Of a stretch of DNA of 64,000 nucleotides, positions 51,078-59,888 are shown one piece after another. Location of the stretch: contig JAVHQT010000092.1 in the NCBI GenBank assembly GCA_036171275.1, positions 1 to 64,000 on the forward strand, in the 5' to 3' direction. The DNA is from PALSA-1006 sp036171275. GTDB taxonomy: Bacteria; Pseudomonadota; Gammaproteobacteria; Burkholderiales; Gallionellaceae. Made by a program: the position numbers and the translations under genes. Each line of letters opens with the position of its first letter. Positions within the stretch are counted from its first letter, which is position 1. The notes under the pieces are model-generated. The model did no database searches. It was given only the letters and a program-made list of their open reading frames with translations, and was not told where the DNA came from.

Positions 51078-51458
51078 ATGGGCTTAACCTACGCACCACT
51101 GAAATTAACCAACCTGTTTAGTCGCCAAAGTGTAGAGGTAAACGCCTTGGTGGACACAGGCACGACATTTATGTGCGTCTCGGAAGAAATTGCCTTGCAA
51201 CTGGGTTTTGATATTTCAGAAGTCAGCCAACAGGTGGTTACTTTAGCCGACGGACACCAGCGCAAAGTGCCAAAAATTGCGCCGATTGAAATTGCGTTTG
51301 GTAATCGCAGTTATGTCACCGAAGCGGTGGTGTTAGGCAATGAGCAGTTGCTTGGCGTCATTCCGATGGAAGCGATGGACTTAATCGTTGATCTGCGCCA
51401 ACAGGTGTTAATTGCCAATCCGCAACACCCGAATTATCCGGTGGCTTTGGCAAAGTAA
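51078..51458 (+). CDS. Clan AA retropepsin-like aspartic protease
   Basis: The 126-residue protein has the single Asp-Thr-Gly motif in NALVDTGTTFMCVSEEIALQLGF and a second hydrophobic-Gly block in LLGVIPMEAMDLIVD, as in dimeric retropepsin-like proteases of bacteria. No signal peptide or membrane segment is seen. I start at the ATG at 51078; a TTG four codons earlier is in frame. It follows gcvH by 80 bases and begins the block that separates gcvTH from gcvP. Proteins of this family are often found next to toxin-antitoxin or restriction genes. Confidence 0.75.
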   Translation: MGLTYAPLKLTNLFSRQSVEVNALVDTGTTFMCVSEEIALQLGFDISEVSQQVVTLADGHQRKVPKIAPIEIAFGNRSYVTEAVVLGNEQLLGVIPMEAMDLIVDLRQQVLIANPQHPNYPVALAK

Positions 51459-51504
51459 ATGTTCAGCTTCAATTTGAACGAATTTCAAAATCTTCAAAGT
51501 AAAT

Positions 51505-53472
51505 ATGAACGCTAACGAGACCAAATTGCAACAAATAATTGAGGGGGAAAAGCAATATATCGTTCCTCTTTTTCAACGCGCCTACAGTTGGACAGCAAAG
51601 GAGTGGAAAATATTATGGGACGACATCATTGAGCTTTACGAACAGGATGCGCCACGCCCACATTTTATTGGCTCAATTGTTACTATACCGACTACTTCCG
51701 TTCCAGAAGGAGTTGCAAAATTTCTATTGATTGATGGTCAGCAAAGATTAACTACAATCTATATTGTGATGGCAGTGCTAAGGGATCAAATAAAGGACGA
51801 ATTATCAGATGAGATTCATAATACTTTATTGGTAAATCCTTATAAAAAAGGATTGGATAAGCTAAAGCTTTTACCCACTCAAAGCGATAGAGCCAGTTTT
51901 GAGTCAATTATTCTGGAAAAAGTAACGGACACAGGCGAATCTCAATTAAGCCTTGCTTACCTGTATTTTGAGCGGCAATTCAAAAAAAACAAATTAGACA
52001 GAATCAAATTTAAAAGAATTATTAGTTCATTTTTGTCACTCGTTAGTATTACTCTGGATCGAAACGACAACCCACATTTAGTTTTTGAAAGTCTGAATGC
52101 GAAGGGCAGGCCGTTGTCTCAGTCGGACTTAATTCGAAACTATTTGTTTATGCGAATTCATACTGATCAACAAGACGAAATTTACCAGCAGTATTGGTTT
52201 CCGATGCAGAATGCTTTAGGTGAAAACCTTACAAATTTTATTGGACATTTTTTAGTTCGCCGTGGTGCTCGTGTGAATAAAACAGATGTTTACTTAGAGT
52301 TAAAAGACCAAGTTACCACAGATAATGCGGTTAGATATCTTAAGGAGTTAGCTAAGTTTTCTGAATATTACGTCAAATTATTGACCCCAGAAAACGAAAA
52401 TGACGCGGACATTCGTAAAGGTATTTTACGGTTAAATCGCTTTGATGTAACGGTGGCATATTCATTTTTGCTTAATATCTATGATGACTATCAAACCAAT
52501 AAAATCTCAACTCTTGACTTTTCAGAAGTTCTCAAAACACTAGAAAACTTCATGATACGACGCTTCATTTGTAACGTTCCCACAAACGCATTAAATAAAA
52601 TATTTCCACAACTTTATGTTCAAGTGATGGAAAAAAGTCCTGATAATTTTGTTAAAGCTTTACAACAAGTTATTCAAACAAAAGGCTATCCTAAAAACTT
52701 AGAATTTAGTCAACGAATTAAAGATATAAAACTTTACGGCGCAGGAGATAGACAAGTAAAAGCAAAACTATTATTAGAATCGATTGAAGAGTCTTATGGA
52801 CACAAAGAAATCGTTTCTTTTGATAAAACCACATTAACGATTGAACATGTACTTCCTCAAACCCCAACAGACTGGTGGAAAGTTCATTTGGGGGATGACT
52901 GGGAGAATGAACATGAATTTTGGCTTCACACCTTGGGAAATTTAACACTTACGGCATATAACTCGGAGCTATCAAACGATGATTTTGACACCAAGCGTAA
53001 AAAACTTTTCGATAGCCATCTAGAAATAAATAAATATTTTGACAATGTAAACACTTGGCGAATTGAAGACATTAAGAAAAGGGCTGATTTACTTGCTGAT
53101 TTGGCATTAACGATATGGCCTTATTTGGGAAATGAAAAATTAAACACTAACTCATCGGCAGATGTAACTGGAACAAAGCCAGTTTCATTATCGATCCTTG
53201 GTCAAGAATTTAGAGTTAACACTTGGAAAGATGTTTTGATATGCACTTTTAAAGTGATTTCCGAATTGGCGCCCGATAAGTTTGAGCAAATTATCAATCA
53301 ATATCCACACTTTATTGGCAAAGAAAAAAATAATTATCGAAGATCCTATGAGTTGCCCAATGGCATATTTTTGGAGGTCAATTTGTCTGCTTCAACTATT
53401 CAAAAATACTGCACACAAGCAATTGAATCGATTGAACTAACTACAGATGATTGGAAAGTGGAAACAACGTAA
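51505..53472 (+). CDS. GmrSD-type DUF262/DUF1524 nuclease
   Basis: The 655-residue protein has an N-terminal DUF262 (ParB-like NTPase) domain with IVPLFQRAYSWT, FIGSIV and LIDGQQRLTT (77-84), and VFESLNAKGRPLSQSDLIRNYLF. Around residue 450 the DUF1524 HNH-like nuclease reads TIEHVLPQTPTDWW, then TLGNLTLTAYNSELSNDDFDTKRK. The last 110 residues form an extra domain I do not name. Fused GmrS-GmrD proteins are type IV restriction enzymes acting on modified phage DNA. Its codons are AT-richer than those of the flanking gcv genes, which suggests acquisition. Confidence 0.85.
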   Translation: MNANETKLQQIIEGEKQYIVPLFQRAYSWTAKEWKILWDDIIELYEQDAPRPHFIGSIVTIPTTSVPEGVAKFLLIDGQQRLTTIYIVMAVLRDQIKDELSDEIHNTLLVNPYKKGLDKLKLLPTQSDRASFESIILEKVTDTGESQLSLAYLYFERQFKKNKLDRIKFKRIISSFLSLVSITLDRNDNPHLVFESLNAKGRPLSQSDLIRNYLFMRIHTDQQDEIYQQYWFPMQNALGENLTNFIGHFLVRRGARVNKTDVYLELKDQVTTDNAVRYLKELAKFSEYYVKLLTPENENDADIRKGILRLNRFDVTVAYSFLLNIYDDYQTNKISTLDFSEVLKTLENFMIRRFICNVPTNALNKIFPQLYVQVMEKSPDNFVKALQQVIQTKGYPKNLEFSQRIKDIKLYGAGDRQVKAKLLLESIEESYGHKEIVSFDKTTLTIEHVLPQTPTDWWKVHLGDDWENEHEFWLHTLGNLTLTAYNSELSNDDFDTKRKKLFDSHLEINKYFDNVNTWRIEDIKKRADLLADLALTIWPYLGNEKLNTNSSADVTGTKPVSLSILGQEFRVNTWKDVLICTFKVISELAPDKFEQIINQYPHFIGKEKNNYRRSYELPNGIFLEVNLSASTIQKYCTQAIESIELTTDDWKVETT

Positions 53473-53510
53473 TCAATCTGCTAGATTAAAAAGACTTTGG
53501 GGAGATTTAC

Positions 53511-53888
53511 ATGAAAAATGAATTCCTTAAAAAATCTACTCATCGCTTTGATTTGGTTTTTAAGACTGAAACCGAAATTGCCGATGAATGGAGGCATGAA
53601 ACGCTAAGCCGCGCAGTAGATTTAGATCAAGGCGTGGCAACTTTAGTGTCCGCAGATTCGGTGCGCACCGAGGTGGAAGTTTTTATAAAAAAAGGTGAAA
53701 TGTCGCGTGACGCAGCCAAAAAATCGGGGATTTATTTTTCGCATGAAGAAGTGATGCAAAGGCTAGATGAAACGCTTGAAGCGGCTTGGGAGCGTGAAGC
53801 AGATAAAAGAGAGGCAGAAATCGCATCCGGTGTAGCCACTTTTGTGCCTGGTACTGAAACAATGGCGCGTCTGCGTTCAAAACTTTAA
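53511..53888 (+). CDS. Antitoxin-like protein with an internal repeat
   Basis: This 125-residue acidic protein is not firmly recognised. Its end, AAWEREADKREAEIASGVATFVPG followed by RLRSKL, resembles the TIGR02574 addiction-module proteins. A weaker copy of the same pattern precedes it: DEWRHETLSRAVDLDQGVATLVSADSVRTEV. So it may hold two tandem copies of one antitoxin-type helix-strand unit. GGGGAG precedes the ATG. No RelE/ParE-type toxin follows; the next two genes form their own pair. Confidence 0.55.
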   Translation: MKNEFLKKSTHRFDLVFKTETEIADEWRHETLSRAVDLDQGVATLVSADSVRTEVEVFIKKGEMSRDAAKKSGIYFSHEEVMQRLDETLEAAWEREADKREAEIASGVATFVPGTETMARLRSKL

Positions 53889-53949
53889 TCTGCGTCAATC
53901 TGTGAAATAGACGGATAGAAATTTTTGTATTTTTTATTAGGAGTCAATG

Positions 53950-54147
53950 ATGACCTGCGCTATTCAGGCTGAAATTCCAGACCAGTTGTGGCAACAAGCA
54001 CAAACACTGGTCAGTCAAGGTTGGGCAAGCAATATGGATGCGGTGATTAATGAATCACTGCGCCGTTATCTTGAATCGCACCAAGATGTTCTGGCTGAAT
54101 CCTTTATCAAAGAAGATGTTGAATGGGGATTGAATGGTAACAATTAA
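53950..54147 (+). CDS. Ribbon-helix-helix antitoxin of a PIN toxin
   Basis: The 65-residue protein (MTCAIQAEIPDQLWQQAQTL then SNMDAVINESLRRYLESHQD) has the strand-helix-helix pattern of short RHH-type antitoxins. I chose the second of two adjacent ATGs because AGGAG lies six bases before it. The gene overlaps the PIN toxin gene by 14 bases, as antitoxin-toxin pairs often do. It would neutralise the toxin and repress their promoter. Confidence 0.7.
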   Translation: MTCAIQAEIPDQLWQQAQTLVSQGWASNMDAVINESLRRYLESHQDVLAESFIKEDVEWGLNGNN

Positions 54148-54670
54148 ATCTGCTTTGGTCGTTGCCGATGCGGGTCCGTTAATCCATTTAGACAAATTGA
54201 GCGCGTTAGATGTATTAAGTGATTACACAGCTATATTCGTGCCGAATGCGGTTTGGCTTGAAGTATTCCATCATCGCCCGCAAGCTTTGCAAGCATCTAC
54301 GGTCAAGCTGATTCGCCAGTTAGCACCGACACCGACTGCTAAAGTTGATGCCTTATCGGCGGTTTACACTTTGCATCACGGTGAGCGAGAAGCATTGGAG
54401 TTATGTCTTAATCATTCCGTCAATACGCTGCTTTCAGACGATAGCGCTGCGCGGTTAGCAGCAAAAAGTTTAAATATTGCAACGCACGGCACCATCGGTT
54501 TATTGGTTCGTGCGGCACGGCAGCACTTACGTGCACCTGCTGAAATCTTGACATTACTTGAGTTGATTCCACAACAAACAACCTTACACATTCGACCAAC
54601 CCTGCTTAATGAAGTTATTGAGCAAGTAAAGTTTGAGTGGAAATCGAATCCTACAATTACTTTAACCTAA
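54134..54670 (+). CDS. PIN-domain ribonuclease toxin (DUF3368, VapC-like)
   Basis: The 178-residue protein has the PIN acid residues: Asp12 in VVADAGPLIHL, Glu43 in VWLEV, Glu84/Glu86 in HHGEREALEL and Asp102/Asp103 in LLSDDSAARLAAKSL, then HGTIGLLVRAA. These match the DUF3368 group of predicted nuclease toxins that cut RNA when released from their antitoxin. It ends 13 bases before gcvP. Confidence 0.82.
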   Translation: MVTIKSALVVADAGPLIHLDKLSALDVLSDYTAIFVPNAVWLEVFHHRPQALQASTVKLIRQLAPTPTAKVDALSAVYTLHHGEREALELCLNHSVNTLLSDDSAARLAAKSLNIATHGTIGLLVRAARQHLRAPAEILTLLELIPQQTTLHIRPTLLNEVIEQVKFEWKSNPTITLT

Positions 54671-54683
54671 CTTTATAACCACC

Positions 54684-57524
54684 ATGTCCACTCATTCCTT
54701 TGTTTCTCGCCACAACGGTTCGAACGCGCAAGATATTCAAGCCATGTTATCCAAAATCAATGCGCCGTCGCTGGACGCGCTGATTGAGCAGACCGTGCCT
54801 GCCGCCATTCGCTTGCAAGCGCCACTGAAGTTGCCGCCAGGCATGAGCGAATATGCTTATTTGCAGCATTTGCGCGGGCTGGCGGCGAAAAACAAATTAT
54901 TCAATACATTCATAGGGTTAGGTTATTACGACACCATCGTCCCACCAGTGATTCAGCGCAATATTTTAGAAAATCCCGGTTGGTACACGGCTTACACGCC
55001 GTATCAGCAGGAAATTGCGCAAGGTCGGCTAGAAGCGTTGCTGAATTTCCAAACCATGATTGTGGATTTGACTGGCATGGAAATCGCCAATGCGTCGCTG
55101 CTGGATGAAGCCACGGCGGCAGCGGAGGCGATGACCATGTTGCACGGGCTGCGCGCGCGCGGCGATGAAGCGAAAAATAGCTTTTTCGTCTCAGATGAAT
55201 GTTTTCCGCAAACCATTGAGGTGCTGAAAACGCGCGCAAAACCGCTGGGCATTAACTTGGTGATTGGCGATTTTAAAACAGTCACCTTGAGTGACACCCT
55301 GTACGGCGCACTGTTGCAATATCCAAGCGCCGACGGCGCGGTGCATGACTACGCCGATTTCGTTCAGCGCGCCAAGGAACACGGCATGAGCATTGCGGTG
55401 GCAGCGGATATTTTGAGTCTGGTTCTGCTCACGCCACCGGGCGAATGGGGCGCGGATGTGGTGTTCGGCTCGACGCAACGCTTTGGCGTGCCGATGGGTT
55501 ACGGCGGCCCACACGCGGCGTATTTTGCGTGTCACGATGCGCATAAACGTTCCATGCCGGGGCGCATCATCGGCGTGTCGGTGGATGCCGACGGCAATCC
55601 GGCTTTGCGCATGGCGTTGCAAACGCGCGAACAACATATTCGGCGCGAAAAAGCCACCTCCAACATTTGTACCGCGCAAGCGTTGTTGGCGATTATGGCC
55701 AGCATGTACGCGGTTTATCACGGCGCGGAAGGCTTGCGCGGCATTGCGCAACAGGTGCATTTATCAACCGTTGCCTTGGCGCAGGAATTGAAAAAGCTCG
55801 GCTATCAAGTGATGGAGAACATATTTTTTGACACACTGAAACTGAAGCAGACCAACAATGCAAAGATTAAAGCGTTGGCGGAAGCTGCGCAGATAAACCT
55901 CCGCTATTTGGATCAGGATTTGACCTTGTCACTGGACGAAACCACTTCAGTGAACGAACTAAATGCGCTACTTGCCGTGTTCGCGGCGGCGGCAGGGAAA
56001 CCTGCACCAACCCTGAATGAGGCAAATATCAACGCGCAAACGTTAGCGTTTACACCGCGCCAATCGGCGATTCTCAGTCATCCGGTGTTCAATACCTATC
56101 ATTCCGAAACGGAAATGATGCGCTATATAAAACGCTTAGAAAACAAAGACTTATCTTTAACGCATTCGATGATTGCGCTGGGTTCTTGTACGATGAAACT
56201 CAACGCAGCGTCAGAATTATTGCCGTTGACTTGGCCAGAATTCGCCAATTTGCATCCGTTCGTACCGCTGGAACAAGCGGTGGGTTATCAAGAAATTATC
56301 GCTGGTTTAAATGCCGATTTAGCCGAAATTACCGGCTTCGCGCAAATGAGTTTTCAGCCGAATAGTGGCGCATCGGGAGAATATACTGGCTTGCTGGTGA
56401 TTCAGGCTTATCACCGTTCGCGCGGTGAAGCGCATCGCAATGTGGTGTTGATTCCATCCTCGGCGCACGGCACCAATCCCGCTAGCGCGGCGATGAATGG
56501 TTTGACCATTGTGGTGGTGAAATGCGATAAAAATGGCAATATTGACTTGGAAGATTTACGCGAAAAAGCCAATATAAATAAGGATTCAATTGCATGTTTA
56601 ATGGTGACTTATCCCAGCACGCACGGGGTATATGAAGAAGCGATTCGCGAAATTACCGCACTCATTCATGGCTACGGCGGACAGGTTTACATGGACGGCG
56701 CCAACATGAATGCGCAAGTAGGCTTGACCAACCCGGGCAACATCGGCGCGGATGTGTGCCACCTGAATTTGCATAAAACCTTTGCCATTCCACACGGTGG
56801 TGGTGGACCGGGTGTGGGCCCGATCGGAGTTGCTGCACACCTCGTGCCTTTTTTGCCGACGCATTCGCAAATTAAAGTCGGTGGCGATCAAGGCATTCAT
56901 GCCGTTTCAGCTGCGCCGTATGGCAGTGCCCTGATTCTATTGGTTTCTTACGCCTATATTAAAATGATGGGAGGTGCCGGCCTGACCGCAGCTACCAAGC
57001 TGGCAATTTTGAATGCAAACTACATCAAAGAATCGCTGAAAGACCATTATGCGACCTTGTACAGTGGCGCGCAGGGTCGATGTGCGCACGAAATGATTTT
57101 GGATTGCCGACACTTTAAACCGCTCGGTGTGGAAGTCAGCGACATCGCCAAGCGGCTAATGGACTTTGGTTTTCATGCACCAACCACTTCTTTCCCTGTG
57201 GTGGATACGCTGATGGTGGAGCCCACCGAGAGCGAATCTAAAGCAGAATTGGATCGGTTTTGTGAAGCGATGATCGCGATTCGCGACGAAATTGAAGCGG
57301 TGGTTTCCGGTGCGGTGGATAAGAAAAATAACCTGCTTAAAAATGCACCCCACACCGCTCAAGGAGCAACAGCAAGTGAGTGGTTGCACACATACTCACG
57401 CGAACAAGCTGTTTATCCTTTAGACTGGGTGCGCGCCAATAAATTTTGGCCGAGCGTGGCGCGAGTGGATAACGTGTATGGTGACAAAAATTTGCAGTGC
57501 GTGTGCACGCCCGTGCCACGGTAA
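54684..57524 (+). CDS. gcvP: Glycine dehydrogenase (decarboxylating), GcvP
   Basis: The 946-residue single-chain P protein decarboxylates glycine and loads the aminomethyl group onto GcvH. The PLP lysine is in HLNLHKTFAIPHGGGGPG, followed by GPIGV. The N-terminal half has YDTIVPPVIQRNILENPGWYTAYTPYQQEIAQGRLEALLNFQTM. Length is that of the fused homodimeric type. No clear Shine-Dalgarno precedes the ATG. It is separated from gcvH by a 3.7-kb protease/nuclease/toxin-antitoxin block, all on the same strand. Confidence 0.97.
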   Translation: MSTHSFVSRHNGSNAQDIQAMLSKINAPSLDALIEQTVPAAIRLQAPLKLPPGMSEYAYLQHLRGLAAKNKLFNTFIGLGYYDTIVPPVIQRNILENPGWYTAYTPYQQEIAQGRLEALLNFQTMIVDLTGMEIANASLLDEATAAAEAMTMLHGLRARGDEAKNSFFVSDECFPQTIEVLKTRAKPLGINLVIGDFKTVTLSDTLYGALLQYPSADGAVHDYADFVQRAKEHGMSIAVAADILSLVLLTPPGEWGADVVFGSTQRFGVPMGYGGPHAAYFACHDAHKRSMPGRIIGVSVDADGNPALRMALQTREQHIRREKATSNICTAQALLAIMASMYAVYHGAEGLRGIAQQVHLSTVALAQELKKLGYQVMENIFFDTLKLKQTNNAKIKALAEAAQINLRYLDQDLTLSLDETTSVNELNALLAVFAAAAGKPAPTLNEANINAQTLAFTPRQSAILSHPVFNTYHSETEMMRYIKRLENKDLSLTHSMIALGSCTMKLNAASELLPLTWPEFANLHPFVPLEQAVGYQEIIAGLNADLAEITGFAQMSFQPNSGASGEYTGLLVIQAYHRSRGEAHRNVVLIPSSAHGTNPASAAMNGLTIVVVKCDKNGNIDLEDLREKANINKDSIACLMVTYPSTHGVYEEAIREITALIHGYGGQVYMDGANMNAQVGLTNPGNIGADVCHLNLHKTFAIPHGGGGPGVGPIGVAAHLVPFLPTHSQIKVGGDQGIHAVSAAPYGSALILLVSYAYIKMMGGAGLTAATKLAILNANYIKESLKDHYATLYSGAQGRCAHEMILDCRHFKPLGVEVSDIAKRLMDFGFHAPTTSFPVVDTLMVEPTESESKAELDRFCEAMIAIRDEIEAVVSGAVDKKNNLLKNAPHTAQGATASEWLHTYSREQAVYPLDWVRANKFWPSVARVDNVYGDKNLQCVCTPVPR

Positions 57525-57569
57525 AGATAATACTTTGGATTTAATAGAATTTTAAAGGAGCTGCATCGC

Positions 57570-58091
57570 ATGACAAAAGAAGCTAAAAATAATAGTGCCG
57601 TTACATTGGCGGGTGAACCATTAACTTTATTCGGGAAATTTCCTGAGGTCGGTCAGGCTGCGCCTGCGTTTACCTTGGTCGATAAAACACTAAAGAATGT
57701 CAGCTTAAAGGACTTTGCCGGACAGCGTAAAGTATTGAACATTGTGCCAAGTTTAGATACTGCCGTGTGCGCCACGTCCACACGTAAATTTAATGAAGCG
57801 GCTAGCGCCTTGAGTAACACCGTCGTGCTGGTGATTTCTGCCGATTTGCCGTTTGCGATGAGTCGATTTTGTGTAGCGGAAGGGCTAGAAAACGTGGTGA
57901 CATTATCGTTGATGCGCGGCCGTGATTTTATGCGTAACTACGGCGTGAAAATTGCCGATACTGCCTTGGCAGGTGTCACGGCGCGCGCGGTGTTGGTGTT
58001 GAATGAAAAAGATATAATAATTCATGCGGAGTTGGTCGATGACATTAAACACGAACCAAACTATGCCGCAGCACTCGCTGTACTCGCTTGA
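57570..58091 (+). CDS. tpx: Thiol peroxidase (Tpx)
   Basis: The 173-residue atypical 2-Cys peroxiredoxin reduces peroxides using thioredoxin. The peroxidatic Cys67 is in PSLDTAVCATSTRKFNE and the resolving Cys101 in MSRFCVAEGLENV. The N-terminal GEPLTLFGKFPEVGQAAPAFTLVD is typical. AAAGGAGCTG precedes the ATG. Family members are periplasmic or cytoplasmic; no signal peptide is seen here. Confidence 0.95.
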   Translation: MTKEAKNNSAVTLAGEPLTLFGKFPEVGQAAPAFTLVDKTLKNVSLKDFAGQRKVLNIVPSLDTAVCATSTRKFNEAASALSNTVVLVISADLPFAMSRFCVAEGLENVVTLSLMRGRDFMRNYGVKIADTALAGVTARAVLVLNEKDIIIHAELVDDIKHEPNYAAALAVLA

Positions 58092-58099
58092 TTATATTG
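58088..58099 (+). repeat. Recurrent TTGATTATATTG element over the tpx stop
   Basis: The TGA is the tpx stop codon. The upstream triplet is TAC rather than YAA, the only such case among the 14 copies. CTTGATTATATTGACT is identical to 38338-38353. Confidence 0.5.
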
Positions 58100-58110
58100 A
58101 CTATTTTAAA

Positions 58111-58482
58111 ATGACCGTCAGTCCATACAAAGGGAAAACCGGCCTTATCCGCCTGCGCAATGCCTTGGGTTATTCGCTCGCCGGTTTTCGCGCCGCCTAC
58201 CAACATGAAGACGCTTTTCGAATGGAATTGCTGCTGGCCGTTTTAACGATTCCGCTGGCGGTGTGGTTGCCAGTCAGCCAGATCGGCAAGGCACTTATGA
58301 TTGCGAGTGTCTTATTGGTGTTGTTGGTGGAGCTGATAAACTCCGCAATCGAAGCCACCGTTGACCGAATTTCGCTTGAAAATCATGATCTTGCTAAACG
58401 AGCCAAAGACATCGGCAGTGCGGCGGTGTTATTGAGCCTCATCAACGCAGCCATAGTGTGGGCACTTATTTTGGGTGTTTAA
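58111..58482 (+). CDS. dgkA: Diacylglycerol kinase (DgkA)
   Basis: The 123-residue inner-membrane enzyme phosphorylates diacylglycerol and has three helices. RLRNALGYSLAGFRAAYQHEDAFRMELLL, VLLVELINSAIEATVDRIS and ENHDLAKRAKDIGSAAVLLSLINAAIVW carry the conserved Glu and Asp residues of the active site. I start at the ATG at 58111 (MTVSPYKGKTG), which gives the usual length; the open frame extends upstream into tpx. Confidence 0.95.
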   Translation: MTVSPYKGKTGLIRLRNALGYSLAGFRAAYQHEDAFRMELLLAVLTIPLAVWLPVSQIGKALMIASVLLVLLVELINSAIEATVDRISLENHDLAKRAKDIGSAAVLLSLINAAIVWALILGV

Positions 58483-58577
58483 CCCACCAATTCTATGCGC
58501 GCCAAGCGCATTCCCCCTGGGGCATTAAAATTTGATTTTTGGAGTTGCTATTTAAGGTGTTTTTTTGATTTAATTAG

Positions 58578-58594
58578 TTTGTTACTTTAACAAA
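58578..58594. promoter_or_regulatory. Operator-like palindrome before arsR
   Basis: TTTGTTA and TAACAAA are a perfect inverted repeat with a three-base spacer, 22 bases before the arsR start. The position suits an ArsR autoregulatory operator. Confidence 0.5.
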
Positions 58595-58616
58595 TGTAAA
58601 ACAATAGGGGCGTATA

Positions 58617-58931
58617 ATGGAAGCCACTCAAGTTATTCAGGCCTTGGCCGCTTTAGCGCAGTCCACTCGGTTGGCGATATATCGTTTGCTCGTTGGCGCC
58701 GGACCGGAAGGACTGGTGGCGGGGCAAATTGCCGAACAACTCAGCATTGCGCCCGCCACTTTATCCTTTCATTTCAGGAATTTAAGTCAAGCAGGCCTGA
58801 TTGAAAGTCGGCAAGAGGGACGGTTCATTACGTATTCAGCGAAGTTTTCGGTAATGAATGGTCTGGTGGCGTATTTGACGGAAAATTGCTGTGGCGGAAA
58901 TACCGAAGTTTGTATCAAAAAAATTACTTAA
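58617..58931 (+). CDS. arsR: ArsR-family arsenic-responsive repressor
   Basis: The 104-residue winged-helix protein has LAALAQSTRLAIYRLLVGAGPEGLVAGQIAEQLSIAPATLSFHFRNLSQAGLI, the ArsR/SmtB DNA-binding core. Its C-terminus has Cys91, Cys92 and Cys99 (CCGGNTEVC), a placement known to bind arsenite in some ArsR groups. AGGGG precedes the ATG. It is followed by arsC after 25 bases and likely represses the ars genes until arsenite binds. Confidence 0.9.
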   Translation: MEATQVIQALAALAQSTRLAIYRLLVGAGPEGLVAGQIAEQLSIAPATLSFHFRNLSQAGLIESRQEGRFITYSAKFSVMNGLVAYLTENCCGGNTEVCIKKIT

Positions 58932-58945
58932 CTATATGATTATTA
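58929..58945 (+). repeat. Recurrent TAACTATATGATTATTA element at arsR stop
   Basis: The first TAA is the arsR stop codon. The 17-mer is identical to the minus-strand copy at 1243-1259. Confidence 0.6.
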
Positions 58946-58956
58946 AGGATATTTAA

Positions 58957-59454
58957 ATGAATGAACCGCAATATAAAATTTTGATTTTGTGTACAGGCAA
59001 CTCGGCACGCAGTATTTTGGCTGAGGTTCTATTCAATACCCTGGGCAAAGGTAAATTTAAAGCGTACAGCGCCGGTAGCAAACCGGCGGGCGCAGTAAAT
59101 CCGGGTGCATTAGAATGGCTGAGCAATCACGGTCACACCACCACAGGCTTGCGCAGTAAAAGTTGGGATGAGTTTGCGCGCGCTGATGCACCCGAATTCG
59201 ATTTTATTTTTACCGTGTGCGACAACGCAGCTGGCGAAGCCTGTCCGGTGTGGCTGGGCAAGCCTGCCACAGCGCATTGGGGCATTCCTGATCCGGCACA
59301 CATTGCAGATGAAACAGAACGGCGTGCCGCATTTAACAAAGCTGCCGAACAGTTGGCGCGGCGTATTCAATTGTTTATGAGTTTGCCGCTGGAAAAATTA
59401 GACAAATTGACAATGAAAGAAAAACTAGCTGAAATCGGACGGATTCAGGATTAA
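58957..59454 (+). CDS. arsC: Arsenate reductase, low-molecular-weight phosphatase type (ArsC)
   Basis: The 165-residue enzyme reduces arsenate to arsenite. The phosphatase loop is Cys12-TGNSA-Arg18, and two more cysteines (Cys88, Cys96 in FTVCDNAAGEACPVW) form the relay typical of thioredoxin-linked ArsC. AHWGIPDPA with the general-acid Asp is also present. It sits between arsR and the exporter gene in the usual ars order. Confidence 0.92.
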   Translation: MNEPQYKILILCTGNSARSILAEVLFNTLGKGKFKAYSAGSKPAGAVNPGALEWLSNHGHTTTGLRSKSWDEFARADAPEFDFIFTVCDNAAGEACPVWLGKPATAHWGIPDPAHIADETERRAAFNKAAEQLARRIQLFMSLPLEKLDKLTMKEKLAEIGRIQD

Positions 59455-59888
59455 GCAGCCAAATCGCTTTTCAGGTCGAACATGAAAGTTTAAATCAATC
59501 AATTGGTTTAAAGTGCTGTTCGACAGGATCGGGGACACGAAAGATTTATTCGGGATCAGACTAAGTTTGCCACCGATCATATTGTTGCGAAGCGTAACGC
59601 ACACTTCGAGCGAAGTGAATTTGAAAGGGTTTGCCGAGGACTCAACACGCATGCGTTTTGCAGCGGTCATCAAGAATTTGGCGATAATCAAATTCGCTTC
59701 CATCTTTTCAGAGTGAGGGGTTTGGCGGAAGGGTAATTTTAGGCCTTAACCCATTTTCTGCCAGCCTCCCCGTCAGTGCAGGAGCAATCTGTCACCTTGG
59801 GCGAATCGTGGTTTTAATTACACCGCTGCGGCACTCACCCAATAGCGCCAGGCTTGGCAGAGCAATTGAATAGGAAGGACTTGAGATA
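59455..59888. other. 434-base gap between arsC and the arsenite exporter
   Basis: Short open frames occur on both strands (59513-59716 plus, 59425-59703 minus), but neither resembles a known protein or has a good ribosome site. GTTCGACAGGATCGGGG near 59518 resembles the REP-like sequence at 6190. The stretch breaks the otherwise tight arsR-arsC spacing and may be an insertion remnant or hold a second promoter. Confidence 0.35.

Noticed and set aside
59425..59716. Two opposing open frames (67 and 92 codons) between arsC and the ACR3 gene
   Set aside because: Neither resembles a known protein, has a good ribosome site or shows codon use like its neighbours; treated as gap content.
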